Shown: one piece after another, positions 44,550-53,717 of the stretch
How positions within the stretch are numbered: position 1 is the first letter of the stretch
Layout: every line of letters begins with the position of its first letter
NCBI GenBank assembly: GCA_027919835.1
Contig: JANVFP010000001.1
Location: 744,001-808,000, forward strand
Direction of reading: 5' to 3'
Length of the DNA: 64,000 bases
Source: Lentinula raphanica
Taxonomy: Eukaryota; Basidiomycota; Agaricomycetes; Agaricales; Omphalotaceae
Made by a program: the position numbers and the translations under genes
Notes under the pieces: model-generated
Database searches by the model: none
Seen by the model: the letters and a program-made list of their open reading frames with translations, nothing else
Told to the model about the DNA's origin: nothing

Positions 44550-47500
44550 ATGGCCGACACTTCAATTGATCCTGCCATCCTTTCCGACAACATCGAATCA
44601 ACGGCGAACCAACAATTCAACACACCCACGCCACGCGTTCCTTCGACTCAACCATCTTCTCTCACCTTCCAAAACCTCGCACCTAGTGTTGGTCCAGATG
44701 GACATCTCTTAGAGTCTCGGTTGGAAATGTATAACCGCCTGTATGTCTTCTCACTGCTCTGGATATTCAACATGTTCCTCATTGGCTGGTAGAAAAATTT
44801 GCAAGAAGAAGCAACCTTTGTTCGAGCTCTGTAACTCTCTTGGCATGAAGGTGACGAAGAAGGCAAATTTGGAGAAACTTCGGGACGCATTGCTGGAGTT
44901 CTGGTGCGTGATCATGCTTTCCTCTATCCACATGAATACTCACAGAAGCTCGCAGGTACCCCTGTGCACAACACCAGCCTTCTACATCACTTCCACCACC
45001 TTGTTCCACTCCTGCATCACCCTTGGCAGACACCGAAGGCGAACGCGATAACGATGGCGATGACGACGACGAAGTGGGCTTAATCCAACAATTTGATCAA
45101 GATGGCTTGGGCGATGACATCCTTGCATACGATGAGGACGATATGAACGATGGAGGTGCAGAGGACTGGGATTTTGAAGATGACGGACAATATGAGGCCT
45201 ATCAGCAGAAGCTGCGTGTTGACGCTACCCGTGTTGCTGAGGGTAACCAACGCGCTGGTGGTAGGAAAACTCAGGCTGCGTTGGTGAAACTCATTGAGGT
45301 TTGCCCAATATCTTTTTCTATCTTCGTATCTCATGTGTTCGATAGGAATATATCGATAAGGCTCTCTTTGCAAAAACCATTCGGGATAGAATCATCGACG
45401 AAACCTTCCTGCTCCAGTTCATTGAACATAACGCGATACGTCCAAAACGCTCACGTCGTGGAGCCGAAATCACAGGCACTTACCTTGGCGCAGTGAGTTG
45501 TATACCTTGTGTAATACATTGGTTATACTCATGCTCTCACAGTCTCAGCAGAAAAAGCTTTTCTTTGCAGCCCTACGAATTCGCAAGGAGCAGGAAGCTG
45601 TCGACCCAACGCTACGTACCAAACGACCCGCCACCTCTGTTACCGTCTGGGACCTGCTCAAATCGCGCATGGACATGGCTTTACATCGTGCTCGGAGCGG
45701 TTTAGTTCCTGGTGAAGATGCCCCAGACATCATTGCGAACACGTTTCTCTCCTCCATAACAGAGGAACAAATTCGTCATATCGGGCTCAACGGCTTTCTT
45801 ATGCATCGCGAAGGTAAGTCTTTTGATCCTCTGTACAGCCCATGCTAATCATGTCACAGTGCGGTCCACAGTGCTGGGCCATCTCTCGTGGACCTCGCAG
45901 CATGCGAGTGGCAACCGCGGTGACGATATTCGTGCTCTCAAACTTGCGGAACTTCAGCCCCACACCCTCCTTCATCCAAACAAGGAAACGGCAATCTTCG
46001 CAATGCTCGGACTTCAAGGCGAAGAGAAGGCGGGTAAACGAGGTTTACGCACAGTTATCAATCCAACGTACACGACGTTCATCGCCCACCTCCATCCTGA
46101 GCAATGTCCGCTCGGCAGTTTTGCGCTGTACTTCCATTATCTGTTCGACTACAACGAAGGTCTCACCGAGAAGATGGACATCGACTGGTCCGTGAACAAG
46201 AGCTGGAGAGGCGTTCGAGTCCTCCATGGCCCAAAATCTCCCACTACGCCGTTCTCGGAACAGAGCATGTACAATTTGTATGTGCGGGCATTCAAGAAGG
46301 CTGAATTCAATTCGCCGGTCAAAGTACATCTTCCTCGACACTGTCTCGGCTACCGTCAAGAAACCATGGGGTTTGTCTTTGTTGCACTATGGGAATACTA
46401 CGCTGACTGGATATATAGTGTTGACTCTAATCAAACCTCGAAGCTCGGGTGGGCGCGCGGCTCAACGTATCACGATGTTTACGCTCCCGCGATTCCGGTC
46501 ACTGTACGATTCGTGTCATTGTCCCAACTCAATGATTCTTGCTCATTTAATGCAGGCTGTACTAGGTGGTGCTGGCTATAAGGCACACGAAACCTATGAC
46601 CCCCCTTGGCGACATGTTCACATTCCAGAGCAGTTCTTGCTTCTGGTGTGTCCTATGGCTGAGGCTATTCATGATTCAGTGGTCGGTAAGTGGTCAAAGC
46701 AAAATCTTGTGTACAAACTCTCATCTTGGACACAAGGTAAGCAAAACTTAAGTGGGGCTGCAAATTTCTGGAAGCTGGTTATGGACCTTCGGCCGTATGT
46801 CTTCCAGGTATGGTTTCCCTCTTCAAGTTTCATCTTCATCTCTCAATGAGTCTTCGCTCTAGTGTGGTGCCGCCATTTACCAGCATGTACCCGATTCCAA
46901 CATCTTCAAATTACCGGCATTTATGGATAGCGACGTTACAAATTGGATGAAGACTGAGTTCCCGACCCAACTGAGTCTGATACAGGCGAAAGCTGGAAGT
47001 CCCGTTGACCTTCAGCGAATTCAAAATGAGTCACTTCGCCTCGCACTCGAAGAGGTGCGCGTAATCATGACTGGAATGCGAATCGAAATGCAGAAGCTCT
47101 CGGCTCAACTCGACCGCCGAACACAACTTCTTTCTCCTCATGCTTACAAGCCGGTCAAAAATTCTCGAACGACCATCTCCTATCGTTTGCCACTGGACTC
47201 CTCCTCTGCACTTCTTCCTGCCGCCGATATCATTCCTGCGACTGCGCTCATTTCCACCACTAACATAGTGCCACCTGCCGAATGCAATGCTGATGACATG
47301 GGCATGTACCAGCTGGAAGATGAGTCGTATCGAGCTTTTGTATCACCGTCTCCAAAATCGCGTGGAATACCCCGACCTCGAACACAGGTGGACCTCAAGC
47401 TCCCGCCAGTCAATGTATATACTAAGCCAGGTGAGTGAGATCGAGACTCGTTTCTCTCCTTATGAAGCTCATGTTTCATTCTCACAGGCGGACCAATTTT

Positions 47501-48148
47501 CCTCCTTCCCCCATATGTCGGCCAGAAGTCTATCACCTGGGACGATGTTTTTAAACAAGTCCAGCAGCCAGAACAACTCTGGGATCTCTACAAGCCAACA
47601 AAGACACTGGACCAGTGGGAAAGTCTCAGCGAACTCTGGCACTGCTGGTCTGTTGGTGAACCTGAGACAGACAGTACTGGTGTCCAAACTGGAGTTCGGC
47701 CACCTTTGCGATTAGTCGAACAGTACTTTCAGTACAAATGGCGGCCAGGTAAACCCGCGGTACGTTGATTCATTGTCGTCGAACACAAGTTTTCTCAAGC
47801 CGACCTCAGGGAAAAATTTGGGAACGGTTTCGTGAGATCCCAGAATATATTGACGCACAAGTAGCCTCTCGAAACGTGTCACCAGCAATTGTCCTTGAAG
47901 AATTAGAGGCCCGTCGTAAGCAGAAGAAATTGATCACCATAGATGGAGTAGAGCGGTCACTCGAAACTACAATGGGACTCAACCAACTGAAGACAGAGCT
48001 GGCTGCGGAGCGAAAGAAGATGGCTATGAAGGAAACTATAGTGTACCCAACAGAGGCAATAGAAGGAGAGACAAGGGAAGGTAAGAAGCGTGCAGCTGCA
48101 GTTGCACCAAGACGCCCATTGAAGAAACACAAACTGGATGTAGCATAG
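44550..48148 (+). CDS. Crypton-type tyrosine recombinase (Ndc10-like core, GCR1_C DNA-binding domain), copy A
   Basis: A gene of about a dozen exons. The start at 44550 (MADTSIDPAIL) follows a TATA-like tatatatat. Exon 2 encodes a SAP-like segment (PLFELCNSLGMKVTKKANL). An acidic linker follows (DNDGDDDDEVG, YDEDDMNDGG). The recombinase core spans about 45500-46800: the first catalytic Arg context NRGDDIRALKL (45913), CPLGSFALYFHYLF as in Ndc10, the HxxR motif HLPR (46327-46338), and the nucleophile Tyr in YHDVYAP (46480) after the exon join MG/VDSNQTSKLGW. The C-terminal part (LWDLYKPTKTLDQW, LRLVEQYFQYKWRPG) resembles GCR1_C, which binds DNA in Cryptons. It ends KKHKLDVA in a basic tail. 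It would catalyse cutting and joining at the core sites. Confidence 0.88.
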
Positions 48149-48341
48149 TGAAATCCATGTCCCAATCTGTTTTGAATGATAATTGTGTTCTCTCACCCGT
48201 TGTTTGTCTGAGCTCAAGGAAAGCAGGTCATTGACAAACCTCTTCGTTCATTGCTTTACAAATTTGCATCCGGAGGTGCCTATAGGAGCCATTTCTTGTT
48301 TACTCTCGAACCAGCATCACCGCCTACCAAAAGCTTGACTC

Positions 48342-50211
48342 ATGGGCATCCCAGGTATATGGCAGGTGTGTTACTGAAATTATATTAAGTTTTCACATTG
48401 ATCTCATTTACATAGCTTGTTCGGAAAACTGGAGTGCAAAAGAATCTCGCAGACGTTGCACTTTTGGAAGGATATGTCCTCAATTATAACCGTACACGAA
48501 TCTACCATATTGGAATCGATTCTAGGTAAGTCTTTCCTTAGATCAATAACCATTCACTTACCAAGCAAAATTAAGCATCCTTCTCGATTCAATTCAAGCC
48601 AATACGAACGCCCATCCACAACTACACTCCCCTGTCAATAAGGGGCTCGCACAGCTCTTCAAACGGTTTTGTCAGTTCCATAGGGCTGGTGTACAGTGCA
48701 CGTTAGTTTTCGATGGACCTCAACGAGCATTGCACAAGCGAGGACGGGCAGTCATTACTGACCCTGCACACGAGCCTTTACTCTATAGGCAGGCACGAAG
48801 CCTGTCACGACTATTTGGATTCAATGTTCACCAGGTGTGTATTCCAAGACTAGTCACTACTTCATTACAATAGTATTGAGCCACGCTATGATAGGCAGCT
48901 GGTGACGCTGAGGCTGAACTTGCTGAAATGAATCGGCGGGGAATTGTTGATGCCGTTCTAACCACTGATAGTGATTCGTTTGCCTTCGGGACCCCACGGA
49001 TTATGACTATCGCAACGTAAGTATACAAGAATCATTCCCTCAGGATCGAACTCATGTGTAGCCTGCAGAGAGGCCTGTACAGAGACTCGATTGATGGTCA
49101 ATATCTACGAGATGTCCAAAATCCAAACTGAGCTTGGGCTCACTCGCGATAGCTTCATCTTCTTTGCATTTCTTGTTGGAAATGATTATGACAATGGAGT
49201 GCCAGGCATCGGGATACAGACTGTATCAGCACTTCTACAAGCTGGCCTTGGCCCGTCCCTAGTCACAAGCTATGCCCGCTGGTCACCGTCTGCGAATCTA
49301 CTCACTACCTACTTCCAGGAACTCAAACGAGTCCTCGTCACTGAGCTCCGGGAGAATCGCAGGCAAAAACTCCGTTCATGCCTTCCCGCAGCTGCCGAAG
49401 CACTCAACCGATCCCAGTTTCCATCACCTATCAGTATGATGGCATATTTAGACCCGCCGACTACGTGGTCAAATGATTCTAATGGAATCGAAGGCTGGAA
49501 TCAACATCACCCCAGCATAAGAGGTATAACGGAGTTCTGTCGCAATCAGATTGGGTGGTCCAATGAGCAGAAGCTTCTGAAGAGATTTTCCAAGAGCCTT
49601 TGGCCAGCATTAATACTATTCATGCTTAAATCAGTATGAATTCACTAGCCTATCAAACACGCTCAAGGCTGACATCAAATTTCAATAGAAGGCAGCCTCA
49701 TATGACTCCTCTACACGGGAAGTACAGCTAACTGCTACATCCCCTGAAGATAGTGGTGGCACACCCAGGGTCATCATACAGAGCTTCAATCCAACGCATC
49801 TACAAGCACGAAAATCTCATCAAAAGATACAGGTCACATTCAATATTGCTGGACTCGTCCTCGAAACGGGCATGAATGCGACATCTCAGTTGGAGATCAG
49901 GGTTGATGTTCCAATCCCAATCATGGCAACTATCATGCAGCAGCGCAGAATCACCGCATTTGGGACGACTCTTCCGCCGCTTCCTCCAGCCAGTAACAGA
50001 CAGGATGAAGGTAGCACGTCAATGGTATGACTACTCTTATCAAGCTTCATCTTTGATTGACCTCATCGCTACATAGAAACAACGCAAGGTCGACTCTGAT
50101 TCTGATAGCATTGAGATCATGAGTAGCAGTGATGAATCTATCGTGTTCTCAGATGTACAGCGCAGGCAGGATTTTATTGAAATTATGAGCAGTGATGGCG
50201 AGGGACAGTAG
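48342..50211 (+). CDS. XPG/Rad2-family structure-specific nuclease, GEN1/YEN1-like, copy A
   Basis: The start at 48342 gives MGIPGIWQ, the classic XPG N-terminus, after which an intron (48366-48415) is removed. The next exons read IGIDS/SILLDSIQ (first metal-binding Asp) and TLVFDGPQRALHKRG (second Asp, near 48712). The XPG-I domain is AAGDAEAELAEMNRRGIVDAVLTTDSDSF, given here in parts: GDAEAELAEMN and VLTTDSDSFAFG, with the Glu and Asp ligands present. FLVGNDYDNGVPGIG (near 49174) has the last Asp and starts the helix-hairpin-helix. A long C-terminal extension ends in acidic SSDESIVF and EIMSSDGEGQ. GEN1/YEN1 members cut Holliday junctions and flaps. It lies 193 bp after the recombinase gene on the same strand, inside the element. 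Confidence 0.87.
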
Positions 50212-50502
50212 CAGTAGGTATGGGTTATAACTTATTCCAGTAACTTTGTAACTTTCGATTGTACCTGTATATTTCCTGCGATGAAAGTCTGTTAGCCGCC
50301 CATATTTCTGTTGACCAGCGTGAGCGAAAGATGCGTTGACCAGCTCGACGACGAGCGATCCGTCGGCTGGTCGAATCGGTTGACCGCGCGCGAGGGCGAA
50401 ACCGGAGCCCACCTAGCGGAGTTTGAATTTTGGGCGCTTAACCGAGCGACCCATGTCGAACTCTGGCCTGATCGAGAGACCTGTCACCGGGAATCCCGTA
50501 TA

Positions 50503-50518
50503 GAACACAGGGACCCCC
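50503..50518 (+). repeat. Right core site of copy A (attR-like)
   Basis: GAACACAGGGACCCCC, preceded by the element tail (...cccgtata) and followed by the rest of the MITE arm (atgctcggaatt). Confidence 0.8.
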
Positions 50519-51301
50519 ATGCTCGGAATTTTCAAAGTCCGAAGGGCTGCCGGACGGATTCCGAGCCCATTAGTCATCGATATAGCCACGTGAAATGTCA
50601 AAGCAGGCATTTTTCGTCCGCTGAGAGCTGCTGAGAATCAACTCCTTCGTCATTCGAGTGTCGATTAGAGCATTTTTGTGATTCAGATAGCTTCAATTGT
50701 ACATGACCTTCCATCTACAAGAGAAATCATTGACTCATAATGTGTTTTTCTCTTGGAGGCCTTCTGCACTGTGCAAAGTTGACTTACATGAGCTTTTACA
50801 TCTTCTCAGGAATGAATACTAATGAGAAATAACAGTTTAAGAGCAGTACCATGCTCCGGCTCTTTTATGAGGCTCAGAAGATGTGCTCATTGCTCAGAGA
50901 GAGGCTACAGCTTGCTACAGAGGTCAGAGATTTATATATCTTATCTTATCTGAAAGCGGACTTTGAAAATTCCGAGCATGAGGGTCCCACTGTTCCTTAC
51001 CACCAGGCTGTTATTCAACGAACGCGTTTACTCTTCGTTGAACTATCAGATTGGCTAGCGAGGCTAGGTATATTCTTCCAGATCTGCTGCCAAAAGCCTG
51101 AACATTGACGTTGATTAAATTCTTGAGCTTGAACATTGAAGCCCGGTTGAAGCCCTTGAAGCTGGCTGGCTGGGGAAGGTTGGGAAGACCAGGAATGATT
51201 GCAAATTGAAACCACTGAGGTGTAGTGGGAGCACGCACTTCCGCAAGGATAATTCAACTTCATATCATTTGTTCAACATCTCCTCTGTAATTTATTATCT
51301 T

Positions 51302-51592
51302 CATCAGGAAAATATTCTCATCTCTAGAGTACCCAGAGATACCCCCCAATTCCTAGGCTGCTCAGAGATTTTTGTGAACTTTGAAAGATCAAAAAACATC
51401 CTAGAGATCCTGAAAGATCCTGAAAGCATCTGAAAGCACCAGAAAGCACCAGAAAGCACCAGAAAGCACCAGAAAGCACCCAGAGAATTTTTAGAAGCCT
51501 CAAAGAACTCAGATACTCTAGGCTCTCTGAGACTACCTAGGAATTAGGGGGTATCTCTGGGGACTCTAGAGATGAGAATATTTTTCCTGATG
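51302..51592. mobile_element. Second MITE-like element, 291 bp, with long inverted repeats (copy A)
   Basis: The ends are inverted repeats of about 55 bp: CATCAGGAAAATATTCTCAT onward at the left and its near-complement ending TTTTTCCTGATG at the right. In the middle, 51435-51480 is a 10-bp minisatellite (CAGAAAGCAC, about five copies). No coding capacity. A target duplication could not be fixed beyond TT. Confidence 0.75.
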
Positions 51593-52222
51593 TTCAATGT
51601 GTTCAAGACATCTCAAGAGTCGGAGACCGCCGCAAGGTCGGCACTACCGGTATCTTAGCGCGCAATGTCAAATTTGATCCCTGTCCAGTGTCCAGAGAGG
51701 CTGTTCGTCACGATGTCGCCCGAATGTCCACCTCAGCGTGCATTTTGTGAGAGTTTGAAGAGATTAGTGGGTAGAGTCCGAGTCTTGAGATGTGAACTCG
51801 TAGAACTTTTGATGTTTCTTCGAGTACCAAAGCCTACCAATTCTAGCCAAAACCCGAATCTTCCTCTATTTCGTTGAGTGAGCACTGACTCTGACATCTC
51901 CTATCAATTTCAGGGCGATAAATGCGTGCTATTGCGAAAGGCAAGCAAGAATTTCAAATCACGCTTATGGTATGATCGAGCTACGAGTTTCGAAAGTTGA
52001 CGTCGAAACCGTGGACGTCGTTGGTCAAGTAAGAAGGCTCCAGAGGATCGACCTGGCTCAACATGTGCATTGCGCGAAGAACAGTGGACACTATCATCCT
52101 ATCAGGATACGTGAGCAAATCACACATCGAGGTCGTACATGGTGAAGCTCTGAACAGCAAATATCATAACATACATCGTCTATGCCAGTACCCGAATAAT
52201 CCATAGTCCCTAAGCTCTTCCG
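51593..52222. other. Intergenic, one unassigned ORF (copy A)
   Basis: A 70-codon plus-strand ORF at 51665-51877 may be an exon, but it has no recognisable motif. The same applies to its twin at 60835-61047. Confidence 0.4.
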
Positions 52223-53110
52223 TCAAAACACAACCAGGCAGGATCCCAATAATCCTAGCAGCAAACTCGCTCCCAGGGCTGCAAAAGACCGATGATCAAC
52301 CAGAACCTTGGTAGCACTGCTTGAAGCTATGGTGGTGCTAGATGATCCGGAAGATGTTGATGCGACGGAAGCAGTCACAGTCGACTGTATGTTTTGCGTT
52401 GAACTTGTTTGTGACGATGAGCCTGGGGCTGTCGCCGTGACCACAGACGCTGAGGATGGTGCGGTCAGCGAAGAAGATGTTTGTGTGGATTGAGCAAGAG
52501 TCGATATTTCCGGGGAAGTGAGAGCAGATGATGTTTGGGTTTGCATATCAGAAAACGAAGAAACAGAACCGCCTTCGGAGTGAGCAAGATTGAATTGAAG
52601 ACTTGAAAAGGAAATGAAAATTCTGCACCTGATCCCGTGTTCGTAGTTTGAACTACAGAAACACTCGCTGTAGAAAGAGGCAGCCCAACGGAACCAGAGA
52701 ACCCAGACGCAGTCTGAACGGGGACAGAAATCCCACCGGCATCGCATAAAGCGGCGAATTCTGAACGGTTGATAAGTACGATCAAGATAGGTTTCAACCA
52801 TTAGTGAAAGACGAACGATTCAAAATATCCTGCGCCTGCGAGATGACTGTCTGATTCGGCTTGACGGCTTCAAGGCAGTCGACGCAGGTAGTCAATGCGT
52901 TCCCATTAGAGGAAGTGCAAACACATTCTACTGTCAGACAGTCCTATGGAAACAAGACGGTTAGACACGAATACCGGTGGCTGGGTTGCCATACTCACAC
53001 TAATGGTGGTCTCGATAGCATTGCAAGTGTCGTTGCAGCTCGTTGGAATCGTAGCGAGAGTTGCTAGATTGTTTACCATCGGATTAATTGCTGAGAGAAC
53101 GACGGAGGCC
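52223..53110 (-). pseudogene. Ser/Thr-rich GPI-type surface protein, 5'-truncated copy A
   Basis: Identical over its length to the gene at 61393-62420 but lacking exon 1. At 53110/53111 the sequence changes from coding exon 2 (ASVVLSAINP) to the tail of the Crypton-like element. The remaining exons give TSCNDTCNAIETTI, DCLTVECVCTS, TTCVDCLEAVKP, the Ser/Thr-rich stretch and the hydrophobic end LGASLLLGLLGSCLVVF. Without its signal peptide exon the copy should not produce a surface protein. Confidence 0.8.
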
Positions 53111-53451
53111 GCAGGCAGGATTTTATTGAAATTATGAGCAGTGATGGCGAGGGACAGTAGCAGTAGGTATGGGTTATAACTTATTCCAGTAACTTTGTAA
53201 CTTTCGATTGTACCTGTATATTTCCTGCGATGAAAGTCTGTTAGCCGCCCATATTTCTGTTGACCAGCGTGAGCGAAAGATGCGTTGACCAGCTCGACGA
53301 CGAGCGATCCGTCGGCTGGTCGAATCGGTTGACCGCGCGCGAGGGCGAAACCGGAGCCCACCTAGCGGAGTTTGAATTTTGGGCGCTTAACCGAGCGACC
53401 CATGTCGAACTCTGGCCTGATCGAGAGACCTGTCACCGGGAATCCCGTATA
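53111..53451 (+). mobile_element. Crypton-like element tail fragment in front of copy B
   Basis: These 341 bases match 50162-50502 exactly: the last codons of the nuclease gene and the element's right end with its GACCAG motifs. They are followed by the core (53452-53467) and the head of copy B. This makes a tail-core-head junction, as in an element circle or head-to-tail array. The left junction to the surface-protein gene is abrupt, with at most one shared base. Confidence 0.88.
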
Positions 53452-53717
53452 GAACACAGGGACCCCCTAAGCATTCCCACGCAGTGGGTCTCCAAAGGAG
53501 GGCGACCAGGCGCGTGCCGAATGCCGCTGGTCACCAGTTCGGGCGACTTCGATAAGGGTACGCAGGGATCATAGTTGGCGAGGTCTCCTATAGCGTACCT
53601 CACTCTCCCTTTGTACTGTACTTGCCTCTCTCTCTAAGTACCATTTATCAATCACATTCTCTGCATTTTCAACTCATTTTCTTACGGCGATACGTTTGGC
53701 AACTGTATATATATCTG

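Larger units (their letters stand above)
44284..50518 (+). mobile_element. Crypton-like element, copy A (tyrosine recombinase plus XPG nuclease)
   Basis: The two-gene element is bounded by the 16-bp direct repeat GAACACAGGGACCCCC at 44284-44299 and 50503-50518. There are no terminal inverted repeats, as expected for tyrosine-recombinase (Crypton) transposons, which integrate by site-specific recombination at a short shared sequence. GACCAG/CTGGTC motifs cluster near both ends (44336 and 44359-44369; 50313, 50338 and 50367). A small hairpin CCCAC-gca-GTGGG follows the left core. Known fungal Cryptons are about 4 kb with one gene; here a nuclease gene is carried in addition. Confidence 0.82.
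44273..51006. mobile_element. MITE-like element (about 515 bp) split by the Crypton-like insertion
   Basis: The right inverted repeat is at 50957-51006. Its complement begins CCTGGTGGTAAGGAACAGTG and ends CTCGGAATTTTCAAAGTCCG. The left inverted repeat is matched only if 44273-44299 (CTGCTAGTAAGGAACACAGG onward) is joined to 50519-50541 (ATGCTCGGAATTTTCAAAGT onward). The two arms agree at nearly all of about 50 positions. The interior (50542-50956) shows no coding signature. The MITE therefore predates the 6.2 kb insertion, which sits inside its left arm. Confidence 0.75.
44284..53110 (+). repeat. Tandem duplication, unit A (8827 bp)
   Basis: Matches 53452-62280 throughout. Three differences were seen: one extra A in B at about 57545 and again at about 60480, and C (48954) to T (58123), a silent change in the nuclease gene. 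The unit holds the Crypton-like element, the rest of the MITE, a second MITE and the 3' part of a surface-protein gene. Confidence 0.93.

Noticed and set aside
50149..50634. ORFs crossing the right end of the Crypton-like element on both strands (87 and 107 codons)
   Set aside because: They overlap the nuclease 3' end and the core site, have no motif, and the plus-strand one changes its C-terminus at the element boundary.
51435..51480. CRISPR-like array (regular CAGAAAGCAC repeats)
   Set aside because: Contiguous 10-bp units without unique spacers, in a eukaryotic MITE; this is a minisatellite.
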